A stretch of 64,000 nucleotides of DNA from Halanaerobium sp. GTDB taxonomy: Bacteria > Bacillota > Halanaerobiia > Halanaerobiales > Halanaerobiaceae. The DNA lies in the NCBI GenBank assembly GCA_018399955.1, contig JAGYNO010000002.1, forward strand, positions 1 to 64,000, given 5' to 3'. Position numbers and translations under genes: made by a program. The number at the start of each line of letters is the position of its first letter. Positions within the stretch are counted from its first letter, which is position 1. The notes under the pieces are model-generated. The model was given only the letters and a program-made list of their open reading frames with translations, was not told the DNA's origin and ran no database searches. Below, one piece after another: positions 1-10,091 of this stretch.

Positions 1-309
1 AACATGGATTTTATCAGGGTTCTCTATATTTGGTTCATCTGATGGAGCCATATGAGAATGTGGTATAAATCTATCCAATCCATACATCATTAATGCTCCC
101 AATAAAAACCCTACAATTACAACTGTCATAGAGCCTAAAATAAGGGCTTCCGGCAGCAGTTCAAACACAGATATAGCAAGCATAATTCCACCTGCAAATC
201 CCAGTAGTGAAGCAAGCACTCTATGGCTTGGCTCACCAAATATCTCTAATATAATAACACCAATTGCGGTTGAAGCTCCAGCTAGCAAACTGTACATAAA
301 TGTGCTCAT
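1..309 (-). CDS. ZIP-family metal transporter, N-terminal part (truncated by window start)
   Basis: Reverse-strand reading MSTFMYSLLAGASTAIGVIILEIFGEPSHRVLASLLGFAGGIMLAISVFELLPEA..., AGGAGGGATAATTTTA RBS region before ATG at 309; open to the window edge. Confidence 0.75.
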   Translation of the reverse strand, partial: MSTFMYSLLAGASTAIGVIILEIFGEPSHRVLASLLGFAGGIMLAISVFELLPEALILGSMTVVIVGFLLGALMMYGLDRFIPHSHMAPSDEPNIENPDKIHV

Positions 310-470
310 TAAAATTATCCCTCCTTTAAGTCTTTATAAATATCATTAGTATCAGTAATTTTTATTAATAAAATACTTAAAGCAAGTATACAATATTATT
401 TTTAATAATTCAAGCTTCTTTTATTATGAGTTACTATTTGATATACTTTAAAAGAAAGGTGGTGCAGATA

Positions 471-2756
471 TTGAGAGATCATTTTAAAGTTGATGAGTGG
501 AAAGTAATTGAAGAAGGTTTTGATAAAAATTATAATCGAGTCACAGAGAGCATTATGAGTCTTGGCAATGGACATATGGGGCTTAGAGGAAATTTTGCCG
601 AAGAATATTCTGGTGACAGCTTACAGGGTACATATATTGCTGGCGTTTATTATCCTGATAAAACAATTGTTGGCTGGTGGAAAAATGGTTATCCAGAATA
701 TTTCGCTAAAATTGCAAATGCTGCTAACTTTATCGGAATTGATTTAAAAATAGATGGTATTAAAGTAGATTTAAGCAAAGAACAGTTCAGTGATTTTAAA
801 AGAGTTTTAAATATGAGAGAAGCTTATTTAAAAAGATCATTTACATTGATACTTGATGATAACCAGGTGGCAATTTCGGAAATAAGATTTTTAAATCAGA
901 AAAAGAAAGAAACTGCTGTCGTGAAATATAGTGTTGAATCACTAAATAAAGATGTGGAAATTGAAATTAAACCATATTTAGATGGTAATGTTAGGAATGA
1001 AGATGCAAATTACGGTGATTTTTTCTGGAAAAATATTGAACAGATGAATAATAAGAAAATATCAAGATTAACTATGGAAACTAAGAAATCTGGTTTTGTA
1101 GTAAGCACAGCAATGGACTGGGATATCAATATTAATGATTATCAATTAAATAAAATCAGCAGTGAAAATTATATTGCTGATAAAATATCATTTAAAGCAG
1201 AAAAAAATGATAAAATTGTATTAAATAAATATGCAGCAGTCTGTACAAACAGAGATTATAAAAAAGATGAAACACCTGAAAAAGCTGCTCAAAAAGTTAA
1301 TGAAGCTGCTTCTGCTGGTTATGAAAATTTGTTTGCTGAACACAAAGAAGCATGGGCGGTAATCTGGCAGGAAAGTGATATAAAAATTGAAGGAGACCCA
1401 GCAGCACAGCAGGGGATTCGTTTTAATATATTTCATTTAAATCAAACCTATACCGGCCATGATCCTAATCTTAATATTGGTCCAAAAGGATTTACAGGCG
1501 AAAAATATGGTGGCCTTACTTACTGGGACACAGAAGCTTACTGTCTTCCCTTTTATCTTGCAACCCACAGTCAGGAAGTTGCTAGAAATCTTCTCCTTTA
1601 CAGATTTAGACATCTTGAAAAAGCAAAAGAAAATGCAGATAAACTTGATTTAAATGGAGCTCTATATCCTATGGTAACTATCAATGGGGAAGAATGCCAT
1701 AATGAATGGGAAATAACATTTGAAGAAATTCACCGTAATGGTGCAATTGCACATGCCATTAAAGATTATGTTGATTATACAGGTGATAGAGAATATATTA
1801 AAGATTTTGGCTTTGCAGTATTAGCAGAGATTTCTCGATTCTGGGCTGACAGAGCACATTTTAACCCACGTAAAAACAAGTATATGATTTTAGGTGTTAC
1901 CGGACCAAATGAATATGAGAATAATGTAAATAATAACTGGTATACAAACAAAATAGCGGCCTGGACTTTAAAATACACTTTAGAAAATAGAGATTATCTT
2001 GAGAATAATTACCCTGAAGAGTATAAGAGCTGGTCTGATGAACTGAATTTAACAAAGGATGAATTTGAGCACTGGCAGGATATGATAGATAAAATGTACT
2101 ATCCTTATCTTGAAGAATTTGATATTTATGCTCAACAGGACAGCTATTTAGATAAAGAGCAAAAAACTGTTAAAGATTTAGATCAAAATGATATTCCTCT
2201 TCATAAAAACTGGTCATGGGATAAGATTCTGCGCTCAACTTATATTAAACAGGCAGATGTGCTGCAGGGAATTTATTATTTTAAAGATGAATTTACTAAA
2301 GAAAGCACTGCCAGACATTATGATTTTTATGAAGCAAGAACTGTACATGAATCTTCTCTCTCACCGTGTATCCATTCGATTATTGCAGCAGAGCTTGATC
2401 GAGAAGATAAGGCATACGAATTATATCTAAGAACTGCAAGACTTGACCTTGATAATTATAATTATGATACAGATGATGGGCTTCATATTACAAGCATGGC
2501 AGGAACTTGGATGTCAATTGTAAAAGGCTTTGCCGGTTTTGAGGTCAAAGATGACAGACCTTACTTCAGACCATTTTTACCAGAAGCCTGGAATTCTTTT
2601 GCTTTCAAGATTGTTTTTAGAGACAGAAGAATAAAAGTTAAAATCGGAAAAGAAAAATTAATATTCATCTTAGAAGCTGGAGAAGCACTGATAATTAATG
2701 TTTATGAAGATGATTATAAATTGACTTCTAGTGAGAAACTAGTTATTGAAAAATAA
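471..2756 (+). CDS. Glycoside hydrolase family 65 phosphorylase (maltose phosphorylase-like)
   Basis: 776-aa ORF 426..2756; TYWDTEAYCLPFYL and ECHNEWEITFEEIHRNG are GH65 phosphorylase signatures. AAAGGTGGT RBS favours TTG start at 471 over ATG 426. Confidence 0.9.
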   Translation: MRDHFKVDEWKVIEEGFDKNYNRVTESIMSLGNGHMGLRGNFAEEYSGDSLQGTYIAGVYYPDKTIVGWWKNGYPEYFAKIANAANFIGIDLKIDGIKVDLSKEQFSDFKRVLNMREAYLKRSFTLILDDNQVAISEIRFLNQKKKETAVVKYSVESLNKDVEIEIKPYLDGNVRNEDANYGDFFWKNIEQMNNKKISRLTMETKKSGFVVSTAMDWDININDYQLNKISSENYIADKISFKAEKNDKIVLNKYAAVCTNRDYKKDETPEKAAQKVNEAASAGYENLFAEHKEAWAVIWQESDIKIEGDPAAQQGIRFNIFHLNQTYTGHDPNLNIGPKGFTGEKYGGLTYWDTEAYCLPFYLATHSQEVARNLLLYRFRHLEKAKENADKLDLNGALYPMVTINGEECHNEWEITFEEIHRNGAIAHAIKDYVDYTGDREYIKDFGFAVLAEISRFWADRAHFNPRKNKYMILGVTGPNEYENNVNNNWYTNKIAAWTLKYTLENRDYLENNYPEEYKSWSDELNLTKDEFEHWQDMIDKMYYPYLEEFDIYAQQDSYLDKEQKTVKDLDQNDIPLHKNWSWDKILRSTYIKQADVLQGIYYFKDEFTKESTARHYDFYEARTVHESSLSPCIHSIIAAELDREDKAYELYLRTARLDLDNYNYDTDDGLHITSMAGTWMSIVKGFAGFEVKDDRPYFRPFLPEAWNSFAFKIVFRDRRIKVKIGKEKLIFILEAGEALIINVYEDDYKLTSSEKLVIEK

Positions 2757-2848
2757 TTTAATACAAATAGTTATAATAATCAATGTCCGCTCAATACTGA
2801 GCAGAGACTGATGGTCTATAATAAATCAATAACTAAAATCATAAAGCT

Positions 2849-2906
2849 CCCTCAAAACAGAAATATTATCAGCTGATAATATTTTCTGTTAAAAGGGATT
2901 TTTTTT
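2849..2906 (+). terminator. Rho-independent terminator after GH65 gene
   Basis: CCC..AACAGAAATATTATCAGCTGATAATATTTTCTGTTAAAAGGG followed by T8. Confidence 0.75.
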
Positions 2907-2980
2907 AATTTCTTTTAGAGTATTTGACTAAAAAATCTCTGGAAACTCAAGCTTGATCTTGCTTAAATTTGAAATATATT

Positions 2981-3703
2981 TCAAACTTCTCTTTTTATTA
3001 TTTCTGCCAATTCTTCTAAACTGCCCTTCCACTCTATTTTATGAACATTATCTTCAGCTTCTATCAGATTATCATTAACAATAACTGTTTTAATACCAAC
3101 ATCTGCAGCAGCTGTATCTTCTTCCATATCATTACCGATCATCAGACAATCTTCTGGAGCCTGGTCGATTTTATCTAAAATCTCCAGATAATAATCTGGA
3201 TTTGGTTTAGCAAAACTCATATTTTCATAACTTGTAATAAAATCAAAATCATCTTCAGACAGACCGGCCCAGTTCAGTCTTTCTACAACGGCTTTTTTGG
3301 GGAATAACGGATTTGTAGCCAGGACCAGTTTTTTATCTTTACCTTTTATATATTTTATTAATTCAGAAGCAATACTGCTGTCAAAATCAAAATACTTCCG
3401 CAGTTTCGGAAATTTATTCTGATAAAAATGGTCAAATCTCTTCTTAAGTTCTTGCTGATCACCTGATGTGATTTTAGCTAAAAAATCTTCCATAAAAATT
3501 TCCTGATTACTCTTTTTCCCATCATTTTCTATCATTTTTCTGGTAGACTCCATGAGAATACGGATAAATTCTTCTCTGCTCTCACATAAATCAGAAAACT
3601 CTCTAGACAAAGAATCGAAATAATATTCTAAAAAACTATCAATATTTATATCAAGCAGTGTACCATCTAGATCAAAAAGAAATGTACTTTTATTTTTAAA
3701 CAA
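2981..3703 (-). CDS. HAD-superfamily hydrolase
   Basis: FLFDLDGTLLD motif I; CLMIGNDMEEDTAAA motif IV. Confidence 0.85.
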   Translation of the reverse strand: MFKNKSTFLFDLDGTLLDINIDSFLEYYFDSLSREFSDLCESREEFIRILMESTRKMIENDGKKSNQEIFMEDFLAKITSGDQQELKKRFDHFYQNKFPKLRKYFDFDSSIASELIKYIKGKDKKLVLATNPLFPKKAVVERLNWAGLSEDDFDFITSYENMSFAKPNPDYYLEILDKIDQAPEDCLMIGNDMEEDTAAADVGIKTVIVNDNLIEAEDNVHKIEWKGSLEELAEIIKREV

Positions 3704-3743
3704 TGCTCAATTACCCCCTAAAATATTATTAAATTATCTATAA

Positions 3744-4235
3744 TTATGACAGCTTTTCCATAAGAGGAAGGAAATTAGTATTATCAACTAAAATATTAAC
3801 AAATTCTTGTAAATATCTGCGGTCTATCTCATCAAAACGGGCTAAACTAGGACTATCAATATCGAGTACAGCTATAACTTCTCCAGCAGCAATTACCGGA
3901 ATTACTATTTCTGATTTAGAATTTGGATCACAGGCAATATGATCTGGGAACTCATTAACATTTTTAACCAGCATTATCTTCCTTTGAGCATAAGCCTTTC
4001 CACAAACCCCTCTCCCTTCTTCAATTCTTACACATGCTGTTTTACCCTGAAAAGGTCCCAGAATTAACTCTTCATTTCTCCAGAGATAAAAACCTGCCCA
4101 ATTTATATCATCCAAGAACTGATATAAAATTGCAGAACTATTGGCAAGATTTGCAAGCCAATCTTTTTCTTCACCCAACAGTGCTTTAAAAGCTTGATTC
4201 ATCTCCTGATATCTTTTCTTTTTATTATTCATCAA
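3744..4235 (-). CDS. GAF-domain protein, free methionine-(R)-sulfoxide reductase-like
   Basis: DINWAGFYLW, GPFQGKTACVRIEEGRGVCGKAY, HIACDPNSKSEIVIPV characteristic of fRMsr with conserved Cys residues. Confidence 0.85.
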   Translation of the reverse strand: MMNNKKKRYQEMNQAFKALLGEEKDWLANLANSSAILYQFLDDINWAGFYLWRNEELILGPFQGKTACVRIEEGRGVCGKAYAQRKIMLVKNVNEFPDHIACDPNSKSEIVIPVIAAGEVIAVLDIDSPSLARFDEIDRRYLQEFVNILVDNTNFLPLMEKLS

Positions 4236-4287
4236 TCTACTCTCCTTAATATTCAGCGTTATTTTAGATAGAATTACTATTTGATCC

Positions 4288-4327
4288 TTCTCTTAGCAAG
4301 CCCCGCAGTTTGCAAGCAGAGAAAACT
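4288..4327. repeat. Dispersed intergenic repeat copy A (hairpin)
   Basis: TTCTCTTAGCAAGCCCCGCAGTTTGCAAGCAGAGAAAACTTCTATCA-type sequence, related to copy B at ~52850. Confidence 0.5.
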
Positions 4328-4387
4328 TCTATCATTTATCTTAATTAGAAGCTAATATTATGAACATTTTTATTAAATGAAATGAAA

Positions 4388-5314
4388 TTATAAGCCCAGA
4401 AAAAATGGTACAAGTACTGGAACTAAAGTTGAAAGTACAGCACCACTAATAAAAGCCGGTATGACAACAGCCTCTCCCCCTGATTCTTTAACCAGAGGTA
4501 ATGTAACATCCATAGTTGTGGCACCTCCTGGAGCAATAGCTGCCAGACTGCCGAAGTGTTTTACCACAAAAGGTAGTAGAAATACTGTCATTAGCTCTCT
4601 AAATACATTAGATAGAAAAGCTAGAGATCCAAGTTCTGCACTGTGCAGCTTAGAAATCAAAACACCTGAAAGACTGTACCAGCCGAATCCTGCTCCAACT
4701 GCTGCTGACTCAGAAACAGCAAAACCCAATACTAATCCCAATAAAATAGCTCCGATAAGACTGCCGGCAGCTATCAAAAAAGGAATGGCTAGTATTTTCC
4801 ATCCCATCAACTTAAGATCAGCAATGATTTCTCGGCTGGCTCCGATATCAACCCCAACTCCAAAAAGCAGTACAGCCAGCGAATAATTTGTCAGGGGATC
4901 AATCCAGCTGTAATATTCAGGCTCCAGTAAAAAATAGCCTATAAAAATCCCTACTATAACAGACAGAAAAATTATCAAGCTCAAATTACTCTCAACAGCT
5001 TCTGTCTCCACCTGCTCATTTTTACCACTTAAAAGAAAATTATTTAAATTTAATATCTTAGTAAAAGAAACTATAAATAGCACACTAAAAACTATAGTTA
5101 TTAATGCAAAAAGGAAAGCCTGTAAACCTATTCGACCCAGCTGCATAAATATTTCTTCATTACTTCCCAGATTTGCTCCCATTGCAGCCAAGAGAATAAT
5201 TAAACCCAATTTTGTAATATTATCTGAAATATTTAAAAAATTACTTTTCTCATCAATTTGAAAGCCCAGAAAAATCCCACAAGCTAAAAAGATTAAAATT
5301 AAATAAAAATCCAA
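4388..5314 (-). CDS. lysO: LysO-family (DUF340) lysine exporter
   Basis: Multi-TM; GFGWYSLSGVLISKLHSAELGSLAFLSNVFREL is a LysO-type motif. Confidence 0.8.
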   Translation of the reverse strand: MDFYLILIFLACGIFLGFQIDEKSNFLNISDNITKLGLIILLAAMGANLGSNEEIFMQLGRIGLQAFLFALITIVFSVLFIVSFTKILNLNNFLLSGKNEQVETEAVESNLSLIIFLSVIVGIFIGYFLLEPEYYSWIDPLTNYSLAVLLFGVGVDIGASREIIADLKLMGWKILAIPFLIAAGSLIGAILLGLVLGFAVSESAAVGAGFGWYSLSGVLISKLHSAELGSLAFLSNVFRELMTVFLLPFVVKHFGSLAAIAPGGATTMDVTLPLVKESGGEAVVIPAFISGAVLSTLVPVLVPFFLGL

Positions 5315-5444
5315 AAAAACCCCTCCAAAAAATTACTTTGTGAACCTTTAAAATATGAATAATATTTCCTATAAATAACTTATTAAATAATTTTCAATAA
5401 ATGTTAACATATATTGAAATTTATAATTCATTTAAAATTATGCG

Positions 5445-6515
5445 TTATTTTATATAATTCTTCTCAACATATTTTGATGTCATTGCTCTCAACATAGAAC
5501 TGTAATTCATCTTAAATTTAAGAATATCCCCAACCTTTAAATCTTTTTCTAATTCACTTACATCCAATAATAAATGATCACTACTTGCTCCCAAAACCTC
5601 TATTCCACTGTCAACCGGATAAAGACCGTGATAATCGATATCCTGTTTACCTACTGCCAGAATTGCCCGTTTTCTGATACCTTTATCTTCAATAACCTGA
5701 TCTCTTCCCTGGCCTCCGAAAGCCATATCTCCTTCTGGACTCGAAGGTTTTTCTTGTAATTCAACAACTTCTGCCCGCAAACGGAAATTATAATGGTTGA
5801 GATCTGCAAAAAATCTCTCATTAATAATATCAGTTCCAAGAAGTATACCTTCTCCGATTCTGAGATTATTAACCTCAGACATTAGTTCTTTCTGCTCTAA
5901 TAATATTGTTGTCGCTGTATTACCTGCAGAGATCCACTTAATATCTACAGCAAATTTATTTTCCAAATCATTTTTTAATTTTATCAGTTTTTCAGTATTT
6001 TCTCTATCAGGCAGAACTCCTGCAAAACAGCCGAGATTTGTTCCTATACCATCAAGTTCAACTCCCTCCAGCTTTATAATTGCAGCTGCAGTTTCTTTTA
6101 ATTTAGATGGTAAAACCCCCTCGCGTCTGTCACCCAAATCAACCATTAAAATCAAAGAAATTTTCTTATTTAATTTAACTGCTGCTCTTGATATTGCTTC
6201 AGCAGCAGCAATTTCACTGATGAGGCTGCAGTCAATATATTTTACTAATTCTTCAGCTTCCGAAATCATTGGTATTCTAAGCATAACAGCTTCACCTTTA
6301 TAGGAAGACTCTCTATATTTTTTTATATTCTGCAGTCTCGAATCTGCTATACTATTTATTCCAGCTCTTTGATAAGCTTTAAATATTTCTAAATCACCTG
6401 CAAAACCTTTAACAACAGCAGTTAGTTTAATCCCCTTTTCTGCACACATATTATTCATTTTTATTATATTTTCTTCTATTTTTTTGATATGTATATCTAA
6501 TATCGGATATCCCAT
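5445..6515 (-). CDS. Alanine/ornithine racemase-family PLP enzyme
   Basis: AVVKGFAGD PLP-lysine region, MVDLGDRREGV, LRIGEGILLGTD. Confidence 0.85.
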   Translation of the reverse strand: MGYPILDIHIKKIEENIIKMNNMCAEKGIKLTAVVKGFAGDLEIFKAYQRAGINSIADSRLQNIKKYRESSYKGEAVMLRIPMISEAEELVKYIDCSLISEIAAAEAISRAAVKLNKKISLILMVDLGDRREGVLPSKLKETAAAIIKLEGVELDGIGTNLGCFAGVLPDRENTEKLIKLKNDLENKFAVDIKWISAGNTATTILLEQKELMSEVNNLRIGEGILLGTDIINERFFADLNHYNFRLRAEVVELQEKPSSPEGDMAFGGQGRDQVIEDKGIRKRAILAVGKQDIDYHGLYPVDSGIEVLGASSDHLLLDVSELEKDLKVGDILKFKMNYSSMLRAMTSKYVEKNYIK

Positions 6516-6681
6516 TTAAAAACCTCCTGTTAAAAAAATATCTTTGAACATCTATAATTATATCTATTATATTAGCAATTTACAATTTCTTCTCTTAGAA
6601 AATAGTTCTGCAATTATCTTATAATTCCTCTACAATTCACTGAAAATGATATTTATCCATATTAATTTCAGCATAGAATAG

Positions 6682-6705
6682 AAAAAACCCAGCTAAATAG
6701 CTGGG
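6682..6705 (-). terminator. Terminator downstream of hsp20
   Basis: CCCAGCTATTTAGCTGGG then T-run on minus strand. Confidence 0.75.
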
Positions 6706-6748
6706 CAGAATCGATTATAATATTATTTATAGATAATATTATCTATAA

Positions 6749-7189
6749 TTATTCAATATCTATTGTACGTCTTTTGACCTCTGTTTTTTCTGATTTTGGA
6801 AGATGAACAGTTAAGATGCCGTCATTGTATTCTGCTTTAATTTCATTCTCTTTTACATTATCCAGATAGAAACTACGTGCATATCTTCCCTGTCTTCTTT
6901 CACGGCGGATATAATTTTCGCCTTTTTCTTCAGTTTCTTCTTTGTGATCTGCAGTTATTGTGAGATAGTTTTCATCAATTTCAAGTTCAATATCTTCTTT
7001 ATTCATTCCTGGCATTTCAGCTTCAATTAGATATTCATCTTCTTTTTCCTTAATATCTGCTCTAAAACTTCTGTCTGCAAAATCCATTACATCATCAAAA
7101 ATATCTGAGATCATGTTGTTAAATGGATCTCTTCTACTTTCACTCAAGCTTTTACGACTGCGGTTTCTAAAAGGTACTAGATCAAACAT
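6749..7189 (-). CDS. Hsp20/alpha-crystallin small heat shock protein
   Basis: Alpha-crystallin domain IKEKEDEYLIEAEMPGMNKEDIELEIDENYLTI. Confidence 0.92.
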   Translation of the reverse strand: MFDLVPFRNRSRKSLSESRRDPFNNMISDIFDDVMDFADRSFRADIKEKEDEYLIEAEMPGMNKEDIELEIDENYLTITADHKEETEEKGENYIRRERRQGRYARSFYLDNVKENEIKAEYNDGILTVHLPKSEKTEVKRRTIDIE

Positions 7190-7244
7190 AAAACCACCTC
7201 CGAAAATTTTATTTGATTTAAATCATCACTTTCACTCTACTTAT

Positions 7245-7274
7245 ATTATAAGACTAAAGTCAGAGAAGGTCAAA
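7245..7274 (-). promoter_or_regulatory. Sigma-A promoter overlapping a CtsR-like operator upstream of hsp20
   Basis: Minus strand TTGACC-17 bp-TATAAT; plus strand 7258-7274 AGTCAGA-GAA-GGTCAAA, one mismatch to RGTCAAA-NAN-RGTCAAA. Confidence 0.6.
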
Positions 7275-7362
7275 AATATTCAATGGTTTAAATTTAGCTT
7301 TAATGCATATTATATATAATTAGCTTCTAAAAACTAGCTTATTCGCAGATATTGACCTTATT

Positions 7363-9753
7363 TTATTTATTTTTTTCGTCCTCTTCTTCATCATCATTTT
7401 CCTCTTCGATTTCAGCATATTCTATTAATTTTTTCTGAACTGATTTATGTATTTCTTCTGCAGACTTCTCTAAAAGCAGCTCTAATGCTTCATCAATTCT
7501 TTCTATGCTGTAAAGATTGAATTTCTCTTCTCGAACAGCTTCTATAACTTCTTGATCGAGCATTAAATTATCGAGATTCCTTTCAGGTATAATAACCCCC
7601 TGTTTGCCGGTTAATCCTTTAGATTGACATACTTTAAAGAAACCTTCAATTTTTTCATTAACTCCACCAATTGGCTGGACTACACCTTTTTGATTCATAG
7701 AACCAGTAATAGCAATATCCTGTCTGATTGGTGTTTCTGCAAGTGAAGAAAGTAATGCAGCTACTTCTGCACAAGTCGCACTATCCCCATCAACTCCACC
7801 ATAACTCTGCTCAAAGGCAATAGATGCAGTCAAACTTAATGGAGTCTCTTGAGCATATTTACCGCCAAGATAGCCCGTTAAGATCATCACTCCTTTACTG
7901 TGAATGCGTCCACTCATTTTTGCTTCTCGCTCAATGTTTATTACACCTTCTTTACCAAGGTAAGTACGTGCAGTTATCCTTGTTGGACGTCCAAATGAAT
8001 AATTACCTGCCTGATATACAGATAAACCATTGATCTGACCAACTTCATTACCACTTACATCAAGCAGCAGGTGATCTCTATCGATTTGTTCCTGAATTTT
8101 CTCTTCAATTAAATTTGATCTTTTCTCTTTTTTTCTAATTGCCTTTTTAACTGATTCAGCTTTAACATATTCTTCTCCATCCTGTTCAGCCCAAGCATCT
8201 GCTTCTACTAAAATTTCTATTATTTCATTAAACTTGGTAGATAATTTCTTTCTATCTCCAGTCAATCTGGAACTAAAGTCTAACATTGCTGAAACTGCAT
8301 CAGCTTTAAATTCTTTTATTTCATAGCTTTTGATAATCGAAGATATAAAATCTGCAAATTTAGCTATATTATCTTTATTCCTTTCCATTTCAGTGTCAAA
8401 ATCAGCCTTTATTTTAAATAATTCGGAAAATTCTTGGTCATAATTATAAAGTAAATAATATAGATAAGGGGTACCAATCATTATCACTTTCACATCAAAT
8501 TGAATTTCTTCAGGTTTTAAGGTTATAATCGGTACACTTCTGTACTGTTCTCCAATATTCTCAACAGTTATTTCTTCATTGATAAGCGCTCTTTTAAGAG
8601 TATCCCAGCAGAATGGATTCTTTAAAACATCTTTTGCATGAACAATTAGAAAACCTCCATCTGCTTTTTGAAGTGATCCACTTTTTATCATTGTAAAATT
8701 AGTTGTTATAGTACCAAATTGACTGCGCCCTTCTATCTTACCAAAAAGATTATAATAAGTAGGATTTTTTTCATAAATCACCGGTGCACCCTCAGTTTTA
8801 TTATTGTTCACAAATATATTAATCTCATACCTTGTAAAGAAAGATCCATCTTCATCCATCTGCATCTGTAGAAATGGATTTTGCTTTTTATCATCATCAC
8901 TGCTGCGAAAATGATCAATATTTTCAACAATATCTTCCTGTACTTCTTGAAGATATTCTACAACCTCTTCACAATTTTCATATTTATCTTCAAGATGGCA
9001 GATAATCGGCTGTACAACAGATAAACCAATCTTTTTTTCAAGTGCAGCAAGCTCTTCCTGTGCATCTTCTTTTATAGAACGAATTTCTCGCATAACCTGA
9101 GCAATTTCATTCTGTATATCTTGACTCTCTTTTCTTATTTCTCCTCTTTTTTCTTCATCCATCTCCTGAAAATCTTCTCTAGATAAAGGCTCACTATTTT
9201 CATCAATAGGTACGGGAACAAGTCCCTGAGCAGTATTTTGCAGCATAAAACCGCGTTCTTTAGCAGATTCTTCAAATTCTTTCATTATCTTATTTGATTT
9301 TGGCTGATATTGGTTTAAAATTTCTTTCCTTTCTTTATCATATTCTTCACCTTCAAAAGCACGAGGAATTTCTTCCTGGAGTTCACCAATAATCTTATCC
9401 ATATCGCATTTTAGATCATTACCCAAACCTGCTGGAACCTTCATAACTCTTGGTTTTTCTTTTTCAGAAAAATTAAAAACATAGAGAATATCTTTTGGTT
9501 TGGCCATTTCTTCGGATCTATCTTTGGCTAGACTTTCTGCATAACTGGACTTCCCGGTACCAGATTCTCCGGCCATAAAGATATTGTAACCATTCTGTTT
9601 AACCTGCATACCAAATTCAATTGATTCAGCAGCACGGTCCTGTCCAATAATCTGTTTTTCAATGGGTGAAAGTTTTTCAGTTGAATCAAATTCTAATTTA
9701 TCTGTATCAAAACTATAATCTAATTTAGAAATGGGAATTTTATATTTTTCCAT
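7363..9753 (-). CDS. Lon-like AAA+ ATP-dependent protease
   Basis: Walker A AGESGTGKS; Lon protease domain GGVDGDSATCAEVAALLSSLAETPIRQDIAITGSMNQKGVVQPIGGVNEKIEGFF. Confidence 0.9.
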   Translation of the reverse strand: MEKYKIPISKLDYSFDTDKLEFDSTEKLSPIEKQIIGQDRAAESIEFGMQVKQNGYNIFMAGESGTGKSSYAESLAKDRSEEMAKPKDILYVFNFSEKEKPRVMKVPAGLGNDLKCDMDKIIGELQEEIPRAFEGEEYDKERKEILNQYQPKSNKIMKEFEESAKERGFMLQNTAQGLVPVPIDENSEPLSREDFQEMDEEKRGEIRKESQDIQNEIAQVMREIRSIKEDAQEELAALEKKIGLSVVQPIICHLEDKYENCEEVVEYLQEVQEDIVENIDHFRSSDDDKKQNPFLQMQMDEDGSFFTRYEINIFVNNNKTEGAPVIYEKNPTYYNLFGKIEGRSQFGTITTNFTMIKSGSLQKADGGFLIVHAKDVLKNPFCWDTLKRALINEEITVENIGEQYRSVPIITLKPEEIQFDVKVIMIGTPYLYYLLYNYDQEFSELFKIKADFDTEMERNKDNIAKFADFISSIIKSYEIKEFKADAVSAMLDFSSRLTGDRKKLSTKFNEIIEILVEADAWAEQDGEEYVKAESVKKAIRKKEKRSNLIEEKIQEQIDRDHLLLDVSGNEVGQINGLSVYQAGNYSFGRPTRITARTYLGKEGVINIEREAKMSGRIHSKGVMILTGYLGGKYAQETPLSLTASIAFEQSYGGVDGDSATCAEVAALLSSLAETPIRQDIAITGSMNQKGVVQPIGGVNEKIEGFFKVCQSKGLTGKQGVIIPERNLDNLMLDQEVIEAVREEKFNLYSIERIDEALELLLEKSAEEIHKSVQKKLIEYAEIEEENDDEEEDEKNK

Positions 9754-10091
9754 GTCTGATCCTCCTTCAAATCAAAATAATTTAGTTTACTAATAAATCT
9801 TATTTGTTGATATCTAGCTTAATAATAATTTAAGTATACTTATTTTGAATATTTCTCGAAAAAACAGATATCTCCTGCCTTACTTTATAGATATTAATAT
9901 TTTGTGAAAAAATGGGAAATTAAGTTACTTAGTGTAAAAGAATAAATTAGTTTTGGAGATAAAGAAGGCTCTCTTTTTGCTTATTTACAGTTAAATAAAT
10001 TTGAAAATTTAAATCAAATGAGTTAAAATACTAATAAGTTATGTTAATAATTTAACAAAGAGATATTAAATTCAAAAAGGAGTTTTTAAAT

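Noticed and set aside
4461-4886. 141-aa plus-strand ORF antisense to lysO
   Set aside because: Composition is the mirror of a hydrophobic coding frame; the minus strand encodes a recognisable full-length transporter.
5797-6303. 168-aa plus-strand ORF antisense to the racemase gene
   Set aside because: Shadow ORF of a conserved PLP enzyme on the opposite strand.
9895-9925. Rex operator upstream of rex (TTTTGTGAAAAAATGGG)
   Set aside because: Only a TTGTGAA half-site; the inverted TTCACAA half is missing.
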